Source: an uncultured Bacillota bacterium | Lineage (GTDB): Bacteria > Bacillota > Clostridia > Oscillospirales > Oscillospiraceae | Direction of reading: 5' to 3' | DNA length: 64,000 nucleotides | Assembly: GCA_947426945.1 (NCBI GenBank) | Contig: CANEFX010000010.1 | Span: forward strand, 27,931-91,930 | Shown here: piece after piece, positions 1-10,222 of the stretch | Position numbering within the stretch: the first letter of the stretch is position 1 | Layout of the letters: each line of letters starts with the position of its first letter | Notes under the pieces: generated by a model | The model's database searches: none | The model's input: only the letters and a program-made list of their open reading frames with translations | What the model was told of the DNA's origin: nothing | Program-made: the position numbers and the translations under genes

Positions 1-432
1 GCTGGGATTGAAGCCCAGAACCAGAGCCATCAGGAAAGCGGCGAAAATACCCATCTGAGCGGCGGCGCCCAGCAGCAGGGAGGTGGGGTTGGCCAGCAGG
101 GGACCGAAGTCCGTCATCGCGCCGATCCCCATAAAGATAATCGACGGATAGATGGCGTACTGCACGCCCTGATAGAGCACCCACATAAAGCCCACCGTGC
201 CGCTGTGGGTGGCCGCGTCATACACCGGTTCGTTGAACAGGCCGGTGATAGGCAGGTTGGCCAGCAGCATACCGAAAGCGATGGGGACCAGCAGCAGGGG
301 CTCAAAGCCCTTGCCGATGCCCATGTACAGCAGCACACAGGCGATGAACAGCATGATAACAGTCTTGATGTCCAGAGCGGCAAAGCCGGAACCGGACGCG
401 ATGGCGGTCACAACACGAGTGAAAAATTCCAT
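1..432 (-). CDS. gcdB: Na+-pumping decarboxylase beta subunit (glutaconyl-CoA decarboxylase beta / OadB-like), truncated by window edge
   Basis: Minus-strand translation from ATG at 432: MEFFTRVVTAIASGSGFAALDIKTVIMLFIACVLLYMGIGKGFEPLLLVPIAFGMLLANLP; OadB/GcdB-like N-terminus; operon context. Confidence 0.85.
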   Translation of the reverse strand, partial: MEFFTRVVTAIASGSGFAALDIKTVIMLFIACVLLYMGIGKGFEPLLLVPIAFGMLLANLPITGLFNEPVYDAATHSGTVGFMWVLYQGVQYAIYPSIIFMGIGAMTDFGPLLANPTSLLLGAAAQMGIFAAFLMALVLGFNPS

Positions 433-447
433 ACTTTACCCCTCCCT

Positions 448-1104
448 TCAACCGATCGTGACCAACAGGTCATCGGTGTTGACGGCAGTGCCCACAGCGG
501 CGGCCACGGCCTTGACGGTGCCGGCCACGGGGGCGGACACCTCAATCTCCATCTTCATGGCCTCCAGAACCACGAGGACATCGCCTGCACTGACAGCTTG
601 GCCCACGGAGCACTCCACCTTGAAGATGTTGCCCGGCATGGGACTCTTCACGGCGGTCTCGCCGGCGGCGGGCGCGGCCGCGGGAACCGGAGCGGGAGCT
701 GCCGCAGGAGCGGGAGCCGGAGCGGCCACGGGAGCCGGGGCGGCAGGTGCGGGAGCGGCGGCGATGTTGGTAATCTGGAAGGAACCCATGGGCATGCCGG
801 ACTCCTCGGCCACGGCGGCCATCATCACGGCCACCAGCTCGCCGTCGTCCTGAGCGGGCGCGGCGGGAGCCGCAGCCGGTTTCGGGGCGGGAGCGGGCGC
901 GGCCTTCTTGGCGGGAGCGGCGGCGGGCTTGCGCTTGCCTTCAATCTGCTGTACCACCCAGGAGATAACATAGATCACCAGCATGAGCATGGCCAGCATC
1001 ATAAAGACCACCAGCAGGCCGCAGACGGCCGTCAGCAAGGCCTCAGGCACGGTCAGCGGCTCAAAGGGGTGCAGGATATACTTGTTAGGATCAGTACTCG
1101 GCAT
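448..1104 (-). CDS. Fusion of OadG-like/delta membrane subunit with C-terminal biotinyl carrier domain
   Basis: N-terminal TM helix, Ala/Pro linker, second linker, then biotinyl motif EAMKMEIEV. Confidence 0.8.
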   Translation of the reverse strand: MPSTDPNKYILHPFEPLTVPEALLTAVCGLLVVFMMLAMLMLVIYVISWVVQQIEGKRKPAAAPAKKAAPAPAPKPAAAPAAPAQDDGELVAVMMAAVAEESGMPMGSFQITNIAAAPAPAAPAPVAAPAPAPAAAPAPVPAAAPAAGETAVKSPMPGNIFKVECSVGQAVSAGDVLVVLEAMKMEIEVSAPVAGTVKAVAAAVGTAVNTDDLLVTIG

Positions 1105-1122
1105 AGTCGAAATTCCCCCTTA

Positions 1123-1536
1123 TCAGCCCAGGGTAACCAGCAGGTCGTCGGTATTGACGGCGGTGCCCACGGCGGCGGCCACAGCCTTGACGGTACCGGC
1201 CACAGGGGCGGAGACCTCGATCTCCATCTTCATGGCCTCCAGAACAATCAGCACATCGCCGGCATTGACGGACTGACCCACGGAGCATTCCACCTTGAAG
1301 ATATTGCCGGGCATGGGGCTCTTCACGGCAGTCTCACCGGCGGCGGGGGCGGCGGCAGGAGCAGCAGCGGGAGCCGGCGCAGGGGCAGCGGCGGGAGCAG
1401 CCGGCGCGGCCACGGGGGCGGCAACAGGAGCGGCAGCCACAGGCGCAGGAGCCGCAGGAGCGGCGGGAGCAGCGGCACCGGTCCTCTCAACGGAGACGCT
1501 GTAGACCTTGCCGTTGACGGTCACATTGTAATTCAT
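1123..1536 (-). CDS. gcdC: Biotin carrier subunit of glutaconyl-CoA decarboxylase (gamma)
   Basis: MNYNVTVNGKVYSVSVE..., Ala/Pro linker, EAMKMEIEV biotinylation motif. Confidence 0.85.
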   Translation of the reverse strand: MNYNVTVNGKVYSVSVERTGAAAPAAPAAPAPVAAAPVAAPVAAPAAPAAAPAPAPAAAPAAAPAAGETAVKSPMPGNIFKVECSVGQSVNAGDVLIVLEAMKMEIEVSAPVAGTVKAVAAAVGTAVNTDDLLVTLG

Positions 1537-1791
1537 AACTTCTTTTCCCCTTTACATTAGTTTGTCTCAGCCTCTGGGCCTACCCCGGACGCCGAAACGC
1601 AGCCTTGCGGTTCCCTTCCGTCCGCCGGGACGGGAGAGAAACCGAAATTGGAAACATTATACCATTTTTGCAGGAGAACTGTCAATATGGCATTCTGCGG
1701 CCTTCTCACAACTGAACGCTTTTTTTACGGCGCCGCTGGGGCCGGCGTGTTTCCAGCGGGGCGGCACAGAGGCCGCCCCCGCCGGGAATTC

Positions 1792-2928
1792 TTACAGCAC
1801 GTCGGCGAAAGCCTGGATGGCGGTGCTGGCCTGGCCAAAGTCCCGCATCTGCTGGTCCACGCCCAGCTTGATATGAGGGATTCCGGCAGCGTCCAGCGCC
1901 TTCTTGAAATAGGGGTACTCCATCTCCTCGGGGTCGCAGAACTGCTGCATGAACAGCACCAGGCCCTGGGCGCCCGAGTCCTTCACCTGTTTGACCACAA
2001 AATCGGCCCGGCGGTTCTGGTTGGAGAACTCGTCGTAAAGCAGCACGTCGTAGTCCTGGTCGGCAAACTGCTGGGCCAGAGCCATCATGGGGTCGCCGGT
2101 CTCTGCGGCGTCCACCCGGATCATACGGCTCTCATGGGCCACATCATCGGCCACAATGGCGATCTTGTTGTCGTCGAAGATCTGTAGCAGCTTGGGATTG
2201 TCGCAGATAATACCGGAGGTGACCACCTTCTTGCCCTTCCAGTCGCAGGGAGGCAGAGCGCGCAACTCGGCGTTCAGGGCCTCCACCTTGGCGGTATGAT
2301 CATCCTTAATCATGAACCATGCAGAGCGCAGCACGGCGGAGCGGCTGACGGCGGAAATCACGTCCGGGTGCTCCCCGGCCAGCTTGACAAACTCCCGACG
2401 GGCGGCCCGGCTGCGGTTGTATACCTTGATGGCCTCCCGCAGGGCCTCGTCGGTGATGGTGTTGCCGGAGATCTTCTCCAGCTCACCCTTTACGTGCTGA
2501 TACTGGTCCATGGTAAACTGGAGACCGAAGGCGGGCTTGCGCTGCTGGGGATGGGCCAGGAAGATGCAGGGCAGCTTATCCTTCATGGCCACCCGGAAAT
2601 TCTGGCTCATGGGGCGCAGGGTGTCGCAGATGGTGGGGGTAATCAGGCCGTCCAGGTCGTCCAGGGTGCCGTCCAGCAGCATCTCCAGGGCCAGCTGGGC
2701 GATGGTGCAGTAAAAGGTGGCGCAGTACTCCTTGGCCATGGAGATGGTCTTCTTGTTGCTGCCCCAGATACCCATGGGCACCATGCCGGCGGCATACACC
2801 AGCTCTTCGGGAGCGTAGTAGGGCAGAACGCCGACGACCTTCTTGCCCTCGGCCTTGAAGGCCTTGATCTGGCGGTGGGGGTGCTCGGAAACCTCGGCAA
2901 ATTCCTTCAAAAGTACTTCAATGCTCAT
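1792..2928 (-). CDS. hgdB: 2-hydroxyglutaryl-CoA dehydratase, subunit beta
   Basis: 378 aa, HgdB-like family (VVGVLPYYAPEELVYAAGMVPMGIWG); next to hgdA and hgdC. Confidence 0.9.
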   Translation of the reverse strand: MSIEVLLKEFAEVSEHPHRQIKAFKAEGKKVVGVLPYYAPEELVYAAGMVPMGIWGSNKKTISMAKEYCATFYCTIAQLALEMLLDGTLDDLDGLITPTICDTLRPMSQNFRVAMKDKLPCIFLAHPQQRKPAFGLQFTMDQYQHVKGELEKISGNTITDEALREAIKVYNRSRAARREFVKLAGEHPDVISAVSRSAVLRSAWFMIKDDHTAKVEALNAELRALPPCDWKGKKVVTSGIICDNPKLLQIFDDNKIAIVADDVAHESRMIRVDAAETGDPMMALAQQFADQDYDVLLYDEFSNQNRRADFVVKQVKDSGAQGLVLFMQQFCDPEEMEYPYFKKALDAAGIPHIKLGVDQQMRDFGQASTAIQAFADVL

Positions 2929-2931
2929 TGC

Positions 2932-4386
2932 TCAGCCCTCCTTATTCTCGGCGTTGGCCTCCATGGCCTCCACCAGTCCCTGGACGCGGGTCTCATACTG
3001 GGCCTCGTTGAAGTTCCGGGGGTCGGCCTGGTCGCCGTCGAAGCCGGCGCAGGGGATCCCCAGGTCCTCGGTGAAGCGGCGCTGCATCTCGGCCATGTAG
3101 CCCGACCAGGGTTTGCAGGAGCGGTTGTAGTGGACCAGCACGCCGTCCACCTTATTGTCCTTGCAGATACCCTCACGCCAGGACACGCCCTGCTCGATGC
3201 ACACGGAGTTGGGGGCTTTGTAGTAGGCGCGGACCATCTCGTCCATGTTGTTGTACACGAAGCCGAAAGCGGGGGCGTATACCACGGCGGTGACGTTGAC
3301 GCCGTGCTCCTTCAGAGGCTTGAACAGATTGGGCAGCTTGGGCCAGCAGGGGATACCCTCAAACATGACCCGGTACTTCTCGGGGAAGGGGGTGGTGGAC
3401 TTGCCCACCTTCACGGCCTCAGCCAGGTCCTTCTCCAGCTGCTCGAAGGCCTCGGCGGCCTGGACGCGGCCCCGGGCGGTAACCACGTCAGCCATGTGGT
3501 TGAACAGGTCGAAACCGGAGTAGGGCGCAGGCTTGTACTGCAGGTAGTCGCACACCCGCAGCCAGGCGCTGGCTGTACGGTTGGCGTTCTTGCAGGCCTC
3601 GTTGAACTTCTCCTCGTCAAACTTCTTGCCGGTCAGCTCCTCCAGCTGCTTGATGGCGTGGTCGAACTGGGCGCGGACGTAGGCCACGTTGGTGTCGTGG
3701 ACCTCCACGGTGTTGTTGTAGGGGATGTCGATCATGATCAGGGGCACGTTGCACATCCGGGCAATGTTCTCATACCACTTGGTCATGCAGTTGCAGATGT
3801 TGTTGCAGCACAGCACGAAATCAGGCTGGGGCATGCGCATCTGCCGGTAGGGCTTGATGGCTTCCCGGCGGAAGTTCTTGTAGGCGATCTCCTTCTCGGT
3901 GGTCTCAGGCAGAGCCTCGATTTCATAGATGTCGTCCAGCACGGTGTAGGGCTGCATGGTCTTGGGATCCTTCTTGGGCTTGCCGGTCTCGGGGTCGATG
4001 ACCACCTTGCCGTCGGCATCCTTCAAAGGACGGCCGCTGGCGGGGTTGATGACATACTCCAGAGTCTCAGGGTCAAACTTGCGGGAGGCCCGCTTGCCGG
4101 CTGCGTAGGCCAGGGAAATACGGGCGTAGCCGCAGATATCGTTGTCAAAGCCCAGCTCCTCGGCGGCCTTGCACATGATTTCACCGTCCCGGTTGGCGGC
4201 AATGCCGGCGGCCTGGTTCTCAGGGTACATCACGTTCAAGCCAAAGGCCTCGGCCAGCTCACAGGGGAACTTGGAGCTGGACCAGCCCACCAGCTTGCCC
4301 TCCTTCTTGGCCACGCGGGCGTCGGCGTAGACGTCCTCAACCACTTTACGCAGCGCCAACACGCCGGGGCTTACTTCTTTTGCCAT
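2932..4386 (-). CDS. hgdA: 2-hydroxyglutaryl-CoA dehydratase, subunit alpha
   Basis: 484 aa; HgdA-like with LVGWSSSKFPCELAEAFGLNVMYPENQAAGIAA; operon context. Confidence 0.9.
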   Translation of the reverse strand: MAKEVSPGVLALRKVVEDVYADARVAKKEGKLVGWSSSKFPCELAEAFGLNVMYPENQAAGIAANRDGEIMCKAAEELGFDNDICGYARISLAYAAGKRASRKFDPETLEYVINPASGRPLKDADGKVVIDPETGKPKKDPKTMQPYTVLDDIYEIEALPETTEKEIAYKNFRREAIKPYRQMRMPQPDFVLCCNNICNCMTKWYENIARMCNVPLIMIDIPYNNTVEVHDTNVAYVRAQFDHAIKQLEELTGKKFDEEKFNEACKNANRTASAWLRVCDYLQYKPAPYSGFDLFNHMADVVTARGRVQAAEAFEQLEKDLAEAVKVGKSTTPFPEKYRVMFEGIPCWPKLPNLFKPLKEHGVNVTAVVYAPAFGFVYNNMDEMVRAYYKAPNSVCIEQGVSWREGICKDNKVDGVLVHYNRSCKPWSGYMAEMQRRFTEDLGIPCAGFDGDQADPRNFNEAQYETRVQGLVEAMEANAENKEG

Positions 4387-4425
4387 GGTAAATTCCTCCT
4401 AACCAAATTTGTATTGTGTCAGGTT

Positions 4426-4496
4426 GTAGGGGCGGATATCATCCGCCCGAAAATGATACGAAACAACTACGGCGGGCGGATCATATCCGCCCCTAC
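4426..4496. repeat. REP-like imperfect inverted repeat, copy 1
   Basis: GTAGGGGCGGATATCATCCGCCCG (4426-4449) and CGGGCGGATCATATCCGCCCCTAC (4473-4496), 24-nt arms with 1 mismatch. Confidence 0.9.
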
Positions 4497-4503
4497 GGGT
4501 GCG

Positions 4504-4680
4504 TCATTTGTCCTTTGTAAACGCGCCGATTCCGGCGATGACCAGTCCCGCCAGGCCGAACAGCATGGCGAACTGGTCCTGACTGAGCAAATTGCCCACC
4601 AGATGGCGGACCCAGCCGTCACACATCATAGACAAAATGGCGAACAAAATCAGGGCGATGCCAAACAAAACTTTTTTCAT
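4504..4680 (-). CDS. Small two-TM membrane protein
   Basis: 58 aa [58 protein letters not shown]; start overlaps hgdC stop. Confidence 0.6.
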   Translation of the reverse strand: MKKVLFGIALILFAILSMMCDGWVRHLVGNLLSQDQFAMLFGLAGLVIAGIGAFTKDK

Positions 4681-5471
4681 GTCTTCTGCGCCTTCTGATA
4701 CTTCTGCCAGGCGAACAGGGCGGCACCCAGGGCACCGTTGTACTGGGTGAGGGGCGAGGTGTGGATTTCCCGGCCCAGGGCTTCCTGGAGGGCGTTGACC
4801 ACCCCGGTGTTCTGGGCCACGCCGCCGGTCATGACCACTTGGTCCTGGACTCCGATGCGGTGGGCCAAGCCGGCCACACGGCTGGCCACAGACTGGTGGA
4901 TGCCGTTGATGATGTCGCACTTGTCGGTGCCCATGGACAGCTGGCTGATGACCTCGCTCTCAGCGAAGACGGTGCAGGTGGAGCTGATGCCCACATACTT
5001 GGTGGACTGGGCCCCCAAGGTGCCTAAATCCTCCACGTCCACCTCCAGCACCCGGGCCATCACGTCCAGGAACCGGCCGGTGCCGGCGGCACACTTATCG
5101 TTCATCTGGAAGTTGGTCATTACGCCGTTTTCCACCCGCATGACCTTCACGTCCTGACCGCCGATGTCGATGACCGTGCGCACCTGGGGGAACAGGAAGC
5201 CCGCTCCCTTGCCGTGACAGCTCAGCTCGCTCATCTGGTCGTCGGCGAACTCCTCCAGGGAGTTGCGGCCGTAGCCGGTGGCCAGGATAAAGGCCATGTC
5301 CTCCCGGGTCTTGCCGGCCTCCTGGAGCACCTGCTCAATGGCCCGCTGGGGACCGCTGGTGCCTGCCCCCACGTCAATGAGGGACTTGGCCACGATCTCT
5401 TTACCGTCGGCCAGCATGATACACTTGGACGCGGTGGAACCAATGTCGATTCCCAGGGTGTAGATACTCAT
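4677..5471 (-). CDS. hgdC: 2-hydroxyglutaryl-CoA dehydratase activator (BadF/BadG-type ATPase)
   Basis: 264 aa; [20 protein letters not shown]-type ATPase motif; [13 protein letters not shown] cluster-binding motif. Confidence 0.93.
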   Translation of the reverse strand: MSIYTLGIDIGSTASKCIMLADGKEIVAKSLIDVGAGTSGPQRAIEQVLQEAGKTREDMAFILATGYGRNSLEEFADDQMSELSCHGKGAGFLFPQVRTVIDIGGQDVKVMRVENGVMTNFQMNDKCAAGTGRFLDVMARVLEVDVEDLGTLGAQSTKYVGISSTCTVFAESEVISQLSMGTDKCDIINGIHQSVASRVAGLAHRIGVQDQVVMTGGVAQNTGVVNALQEALGREIHTSPLTQYNGALGAALFAWQKYQKAQKT

Positions 5472-5506
5472 AGGTTTGTTCTCCTTGTGTTCTTGTAAGG
5501 CCGTGT

Positions 5507-5574
5507 GTAGGGGCGGATATCATCCGCCCGCACACACAAACCTTCCCAAACGGGCGGATAATATCCGCCCCTAC
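5507..5574. repeat. REP-like imperfect inverted repeat, copy 2
   Basis: GTAGGGGCGGATATCATCCGCCCG (5507-5530) / CGGGCGGATAATATCCGCCCCTAC (5551-5574). Confidence 0.9.
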
Positions 5575-5619
5575 AGGCGATGGTTTGGCGGGGCGGCGCA
5601 GAGGCCGCCCCCTGCCCGA

Positions 5620-7383
5620 TTATTTATGCCCGTCCTCGTAGTCCTTGATGGTACGCGGCAGCAGCATCTGGTGGAAGGGACAGATAGAGGCGGGGTTCTG
5701 GTAGCAGGAGTCGGCGAATGCCACGATGTAATTGCGCATCATGGGCATATCCACCACCTCGTCCACAAGGCCGGCCTGGGCACAGAACAGGGGCTGGGAC
5801 TTCACATTGTAGTCGTCAATAAGGGCGTTCATTTTGTCGATGGTGGGCTGCAGGTCCTTGCCCGCTTTCTGGTCCTTGGCCAGACGGCCGGTATACATGG
5901 CGTTGGCGGCGGTCTTGCCGTTCATGACGTTAATCTCAGTGGCCGCAGTGCCCAGGGAGAAGGCGTTATTGTCGTTGCCCTGAGGTCCGCCCAGCACGTA
6001 GTGGGCGGCGGCGGTGCCCCGGCGCAGGGTAATCTCCATCATGGGCAGGCCGGAGGCCTGGATGGAGTAAATCAGGGACTGGCCCAGGCCCAGCAGCTCG
6101 GCGACCTCGGCGTCGTCGCCCACGTCGATGCCGGTGGTGTCCTGAATCCAGACCATGGGCAGGCGGTCCCGGGCGCAGAGGGTAACGAACTCGTTCATCT
6201 TAATCAGGCCCTGGCGGTACAGCTTGCCGCCCGCGCCCATAGCCTGGCCGTACTTGGCCATCTTATACTCGGGGTAGTTGGGGAACACGCCCTGCTGGTT
6301 GGCGACCACGCCCACCAGCAGTCCGTCCACCTTGGCGATGCCGGTAATCATCTCGGGGCCGTAGCCCTTCTTATACTCCATAAACTGACTGCCGTCGAAC
6401 AAGCGGCCCAGGACGGAGTACATATCATAGGGACGGTTCTTGTTGTTGAGCACCAGATCGTACAGCTCCACGTCGGACATGGCGGGAGACTGGGGGGTAT
6501 CCACCCGGAAGAACTCCAGGTCGAAGGTGGGCAGCATGTCCACATACTTCTTGATGCCGGCAATGACCCCCTCCTGCTCGGTGTACACCTCGCGGAAGAA
6601 GCCGGTCTCTCCATAGTGGATGGACACCGATCCGGGAGGATCGGCCCGCAGGCCCTTGGTGGCCTCGATCTGGGCCAGAGCGGCCTCCATGTCCACATGG
6701 GGCTTGGGGTTCATACCGCCCACAATGCCCGCGCCGCCCACGGCCATATTGGCCTTCTGGTGGGCCACCAGCACGGTGGGAGAGATAGAGTGGTAACCGC
6801 CGCCGGCGGGGTTGGTGCCGTGGATGCCCACGATAACGGGAATGCCCATCTGGTTGAGCTCAGAGTTGCGGTAGAAGGGGGTGCCGCCGCCCCGGCGGTT
6901 GGGGTACACCTTCTCCTGCTTGTCCAGCTCCACGCCGGCGCACTCCAGCAGATAAATCAGGGGGATGCGCAGCCGCTTGGCGGTGTCGCTGCCCCGGAGC
7001 AGGTTGTCCGCCTGGCCGGGCACCCAGGTGCCGGCATGCTTCTTGTTGTCGGAGGCAATGATGCAGCACCACTTGCCGTTGACGCGGCCCAGGCCCTTGA
7101 CGATGGAGGTGGAGCCGTTCTTGTTGTGCTCGGGGTTGTACAGGCTGTTCAGAGGGCACCAGGTACCGGCGTCCACCAGCAGAGCCACCCGCTGCATGGC
7201 AGTGAGCTGGCCTTTGGCGTTCATATCCTCGTCGGCCTTGCCGCTGGACAGAGCGTCCACAATGTGGGCGTGGATGTCGTCCTCAATGGCCCGCAACTCG
7301 TTGACGTTCTCTGCGTTGGCCTTGACGGCCTTGCCCACCACGGGCATGTTCTGGAAATACCGGGGCATGGAATAATTACCCAT
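5620..7383 (-). CDS. gcdA: Glutaconyl-CoA decarboxylase alpha subunit (carboxyltransferase)
   Basis: 587 aa carboxyltransferase family protein with hgd/gct neighbours. Confidence 0.9.
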   Translation of the reverse strand: MGNYSMPRYFQNMPVVGKAVKANAENVNELRAIEDDIHAHIVDALSSGKADEDMNAKGQLTAMQRVALLVDAGTWCPLNSLYNPEHNKNGSTSIVKGLGRVNGKWCCIIASDNKKHAGTWVPGQADNLLRGSDTAKRLRIPLIYLLECAGVELDKQEKVYPNRRGGGTPFYRNSELNQMGIPVIVGIHGTNPAGGGYHSISPTVLVAHQKANMAVGGAGIVGGMNPKPHVDMEAALAQIEATKGLRADPPGSVSIHYGETGFFREVYTEQEGVIAGIKKYVDMLPTFDLEFFRVDTPQSPAMSDVELYDLVLNNKNRPYDMYSVLGRLFDGSQFMEYKKGYGPEMITGIAKVDGLLVGVVANQQGVFPNYPEYKMAKYGQAMGAGGKLYRQGLIKMNEFVTLCARDRLPMVWIQDTTGIDVGDDAEVAELLGLGQSLIYSIQASGLPMMEITLRRGTAAAHYVLGGPQGNDNNAFSLGTAATEINVMNGKTAANAMYTGRLAKDQKAGKDLQPTIDKMNALIDDYNVKSQPLFCAQAGLVDEVVDMPMMRNYIVAFADSCYQNPASICPFHQMLLPRTIKDYEDGHK

Positions 7384-7414
7384 TGTAAACTCCTCCTAAT
7401 ATTTGATTTGGTCC

Positions 7415-7630
7415 CCGCCGGGGAACTTCCTCGTCCCCCGCAGGCCAAGGCCCCTTGGTAAAGGGGCTCCCGGCGAAGCCGGGTGGGGATTGTATTTCGC
7501 GAAGCGAAATGTGCGGAGCAAATTCAGGTTTACTCCATACATTTTGGCTTCGCCAAAATACAACCCTCCGTCACCGCCCCTTTGGGGCGGCGCCATCTCC
7601 TTTGCCAAAGGAGACTTTTTCCGCTGCGGC
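7415..7630. repeat. Multi-hairpin intergenic repeat element
   Basis: Several adjacent short palindromes (TTTCGCGAAGCGAAA, TTTTGGCTTCGCCAAAA, GCCCCTTTGGGGC, CTCCTTTGCCAAAGGAG) in the gcdA upstream region. Confidence 0.6.
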
Positions 7631-7674
7631 GGGACGGGGCGGGCGGCCGCAGGCCGCCCCTGCAGGCTTAGCGC

Positions 7675-8019
7675 TCAACCGTCAATGGTGAGATTTTCCA
7701 GGATTTCAAAATCATCATAAAATTCGAAGCTGATGACATGGGAATCGTCCAAGGTATGCTCGCAGTAGGAGACCTCAGACGTATCCAAATCAATCCTCGG
7801 CTGTCCGAGGGCTTTGGGCAACCTGGCCTTGTCCAGCTTTCCATAGAATTCTTCCAGGGCGGGAAGCATGAAGTCCAAAATGCGGGACAGATTCTCCTGG
7901 TAGCTCGCGGCAAGGTCACGGACCTCCTCCTCACTCAGCTCGGGCTCCTCCTCGCTGACAAATTCGATCCCATCTGCTACCGCCTGGTAAAGCTCCTCAT
8001 CTTCGTTATACTGAAACAT
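7675..8019 (-). CDS. Hypothetical acidic protein between gctB and gcdA
   Basis: 114 aa ORF co-directional in the operon. Confidence 0.55.
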   Translation of the reverse strand: MFQYNEDEELYQAVADGIEFVSEEEPELSEEEVRDLAASYQENLSRILDFMLPALEEFYGKLDKARLPKALGQPRIDLDTSEVSYCEHTLDDSHVISFEFYDDFEILENLTIDG

Positions 8020-8028
8020 TGCGTTTTC

Positions 8029-8829
8029 TTACTCCTTGGGAATCTTGATAAACGCCTGGCCGGGGTCGATCTCCTCGCGGATGATGCGCAGGATCTCCTG
8101 GTCGGGATCGGGGAAAATTTCAGCCTTGGAGCAGTCGATCTCAAAGCCGGTGTTCTCCTGGACGATCTCAGGGGTGACGCCGGGGAACATGTAGGCGCAG
8201 TACATGCGCTTGGTCTGCTCGTCGAACTTCATGATGCCCAGATCGGTGACCACCATCTGGGGGCCGCGGTTGCCGGGCAGGCCCACCTTCTCACGGCCGC
8301 CGGGGCCATCCATCCAGCCGCAGGAGGTGATGTAGTCGATGTGCTCCATGAAACGGCGCTTCTGGTGCTGCATCATGATGATGGTGTTGCAGTAGGTGGC
8401 GATGCCGTTGGCCCCGCCGGAGCCGGTGAAGCGGGTCATGGGCTTGACGTAGTCGCCCTTGCCATAGATGCAGGTGGAATTCACGTTGCCGTAGGGGTCG
8501 ATCTGGGCGCCGCCGATGAACGCGATAAGGCGGTCCTCGTCATGGAGCCACTCGTTGGCTTCAAAGCCGATGAAGCGGATGTTGGGCCACTGGACAGCGC
8601 AGTGAGCCATAAAGCGGTTGTCGCCCACGGAACGGGGAACCTCCACGGGGGAGCAGTCCATCAGTCCGCTCTCCACGATAGGGTGGCAGGAGGGGCAAAC
8701 CACCCGCTTGGCCAGAGAGGCGCCGATAAGGGGAAGGCCAGTGCCCACGATGACAATCTGATTCTCTTTGATGTTCTTGGCGATGGCATAAGCCTGACGC
8801 TCCTGCTTGGTGATTTTATATTCAGCCAT
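8029..8829 (-). CDS. gctB: Glutaconate CoA-transferase subunit B
   Basis: 266 aa; CoA-transferase family, adjacent gctA. Confidence 0.88.
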   Translation of the reverse strand: MAEYKITKQERQAYAIAKNIKENQIVIVGTGLPLIGASLAKRVVCPSCHPIVESGLMDCSPVEVPRSVGDNRFMAHCAVQWPNIRFIGFEANEWLHDEDRLIAFIGGAQIDPYGNVNSTCIYGKGDYVKPMTRFTGSGGANGIATYCNTIIMMQHQKRRFMEHIDYITSCGWMDGPGGREKVGLPGNRGPQMVVTDLGIMKFDEQTKRMYCAYMFPGVTPEIVQENTGFEIDCSKAEIFPDPDQEILRIIREEIDPGQAFIKIPKE

Positions 8830-8850
8830 TTCTATTTTACCTCCCTTTTC

Positions 8851-9948
8851 TTAGTGCCGGGTGGAATATCCCAGGTGGGGCTCGTTCTTCAGCCGCATCA
8901 GACGGGAGCCGCCAATCTTGTCCAGCAGCTCATCATGGTCCTTTACGCTGTAGACCCACTTCTCCACATAGTCCTTAAAGGTCTCGGGGATGACGGCGCC
9001 GGAAGCGGCGTCGTCAGCGGCCTTCCGGGCCTTGGCGGCGGCAGCGGCGGCCTTTTCGTCTCCGGGCTTGGCCTCGGCGGCCTTCTGGGCCTTGGCAGCG
9101 GCCTTGGCCAGCTGGGCCTTGGCATCCTCGGCATCCTGATACTTGGAGGCCTTGTCGTATTCGATCAGGGCATGAGAGTCATTATCATAGTAATTGTAGC
9201 ACTGGGAGGGCCATGCGCCGTAGGGGGCGTGGACCACGGCGGAGACACATTCGCCGAAGATACGGGTGAGGGTGGGGTCCCGGCGGATGTACTCGTCGCT
9301 TACCAGCTCCTCGCAGGTGACGATCACCTTGCGGGCGGCCACGGCCACATCAACATCGTGGAACTCGTCGCCCTCGATGATACAGGTACCATCTGGGGAG
9401 GCCTTCTGCACATGGATGACGGCCAAATCCAGCTTGGGGGTTGGCACCGCCACCACCTTCTCACCGGGGTTGAAGGGGTTTTCAATTTCCACGCACTTCA
9501 GGTTGTCCACCTTGTCCAGAGCTTTGCGCTGCTCTTCGCTGATACCCCAGTACTTCATCAGGCCGGAGCCCTGCATCAGTCGGACAGGCAGGAAGGGCAG
9601 GCCCAGGGAGGCGGCGTGGAGCTGGAGCATCAGGACATCCTGGGAGTAGTCCTCATAGGTCAGTTCCCCCTTCTCAATGGCGGCGCGAAAACGGCGGGAG
9701 ACATTGGTATAGCCCGAGTTGGCGGTGTAGCAGTTGATGTACGCCTTCACCCGGCCCTCGCCGATCATCATGTCCCAATCGCCGCCGGCGGGACCAGCCC
9801 ATACAGTGAAGTCCTTCTGTCCCTGGCGCAGGATCTCGTTGACCACGGCGTAGGGCTTGCGGTTGGTGGTAAAGCCGCCAAAGCAGACACAGTCTCCGCT
9901 CTCGACGAACTTGGCCACGGCGTCGTGCATGGAATATACCTTGTTCAT
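8851..9948 (-). CDS. gctA: Glutaconate CoA-transferase subunit A
   Basis: MNKVYSMHDAVAKFVESGDCVCFGGFTTNRKPYAVVNEILRQG; start chosen at M19 of the supplied ORF. Confidence 0.88.
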   Translation of the reverse strand: MNKVYSMHDAVAKFVESGDCVCFGGFTTNRKPYAVVNEILRQGQKDFTVWAGPAGGDWDMMIGEGRVKAYINCYTANSGYTNVSRRFRAAIEKGELTYEDYSQDVLMLQLHAASLGLPFLPVRLMQGSGLMKYWGISEEQRKALDKVDNLKCVEIENPFNPGEKVVAVPTPKLDLAVIHVQKASPDGTCIIEGDEFHDVDVAVAARKVIVTCEELVSDEYIRRDPTLTRIFGECVSAVVHAPYGAWPSQCYNYYDNDSHALIEYDKASKYQDAEDAKAQLAKAAAKAQKAAEAKPGDEKAAAAAAKARKAADDAASGAVIPETFKDYVEKWVYSVKDHDELLDKIGGSRLMRLKNEPHLGYSTRH

Positions 9949-10222
9949 AGTAATACCCCCATTACAAATTTTTTGGTTCTCTCTTTCTTCGCTGATTGTC
10001 AAGGTGCCGCAACGCGCTTTATTACAATGGTCATTTTACCACAAATCTCACAATTGGTCTATACTGTAATTTAGCATAAAGTTTGCATATCTGGACCTGA
10101 CGTGATATAATGGGGACGGCCCCGCAAGGGGCGGTCTCCTCGCCGCCCTGTTCTCCACGCTTCGGCAGCGGAACGGCACAAAGGTCAACCCCTGCCAAAG
10201 TTTTTTAAGGAGGCAATTTCTC

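Noticed and set aside
2296-4698. 800-aa plus-strand ORF antisense to hgdA/hgdB
   Set aside because: Mirror ORF in high-GC DNA: Gly/Val/His/Leu-rich low-complexity translation opposite well-supported genes
5476-10074. Long plus-strand ORFs (661 and 778 aa) antisense to gcdA and gctAB
   Set aside because: Same antisense artefact; no domains or plausible RBS
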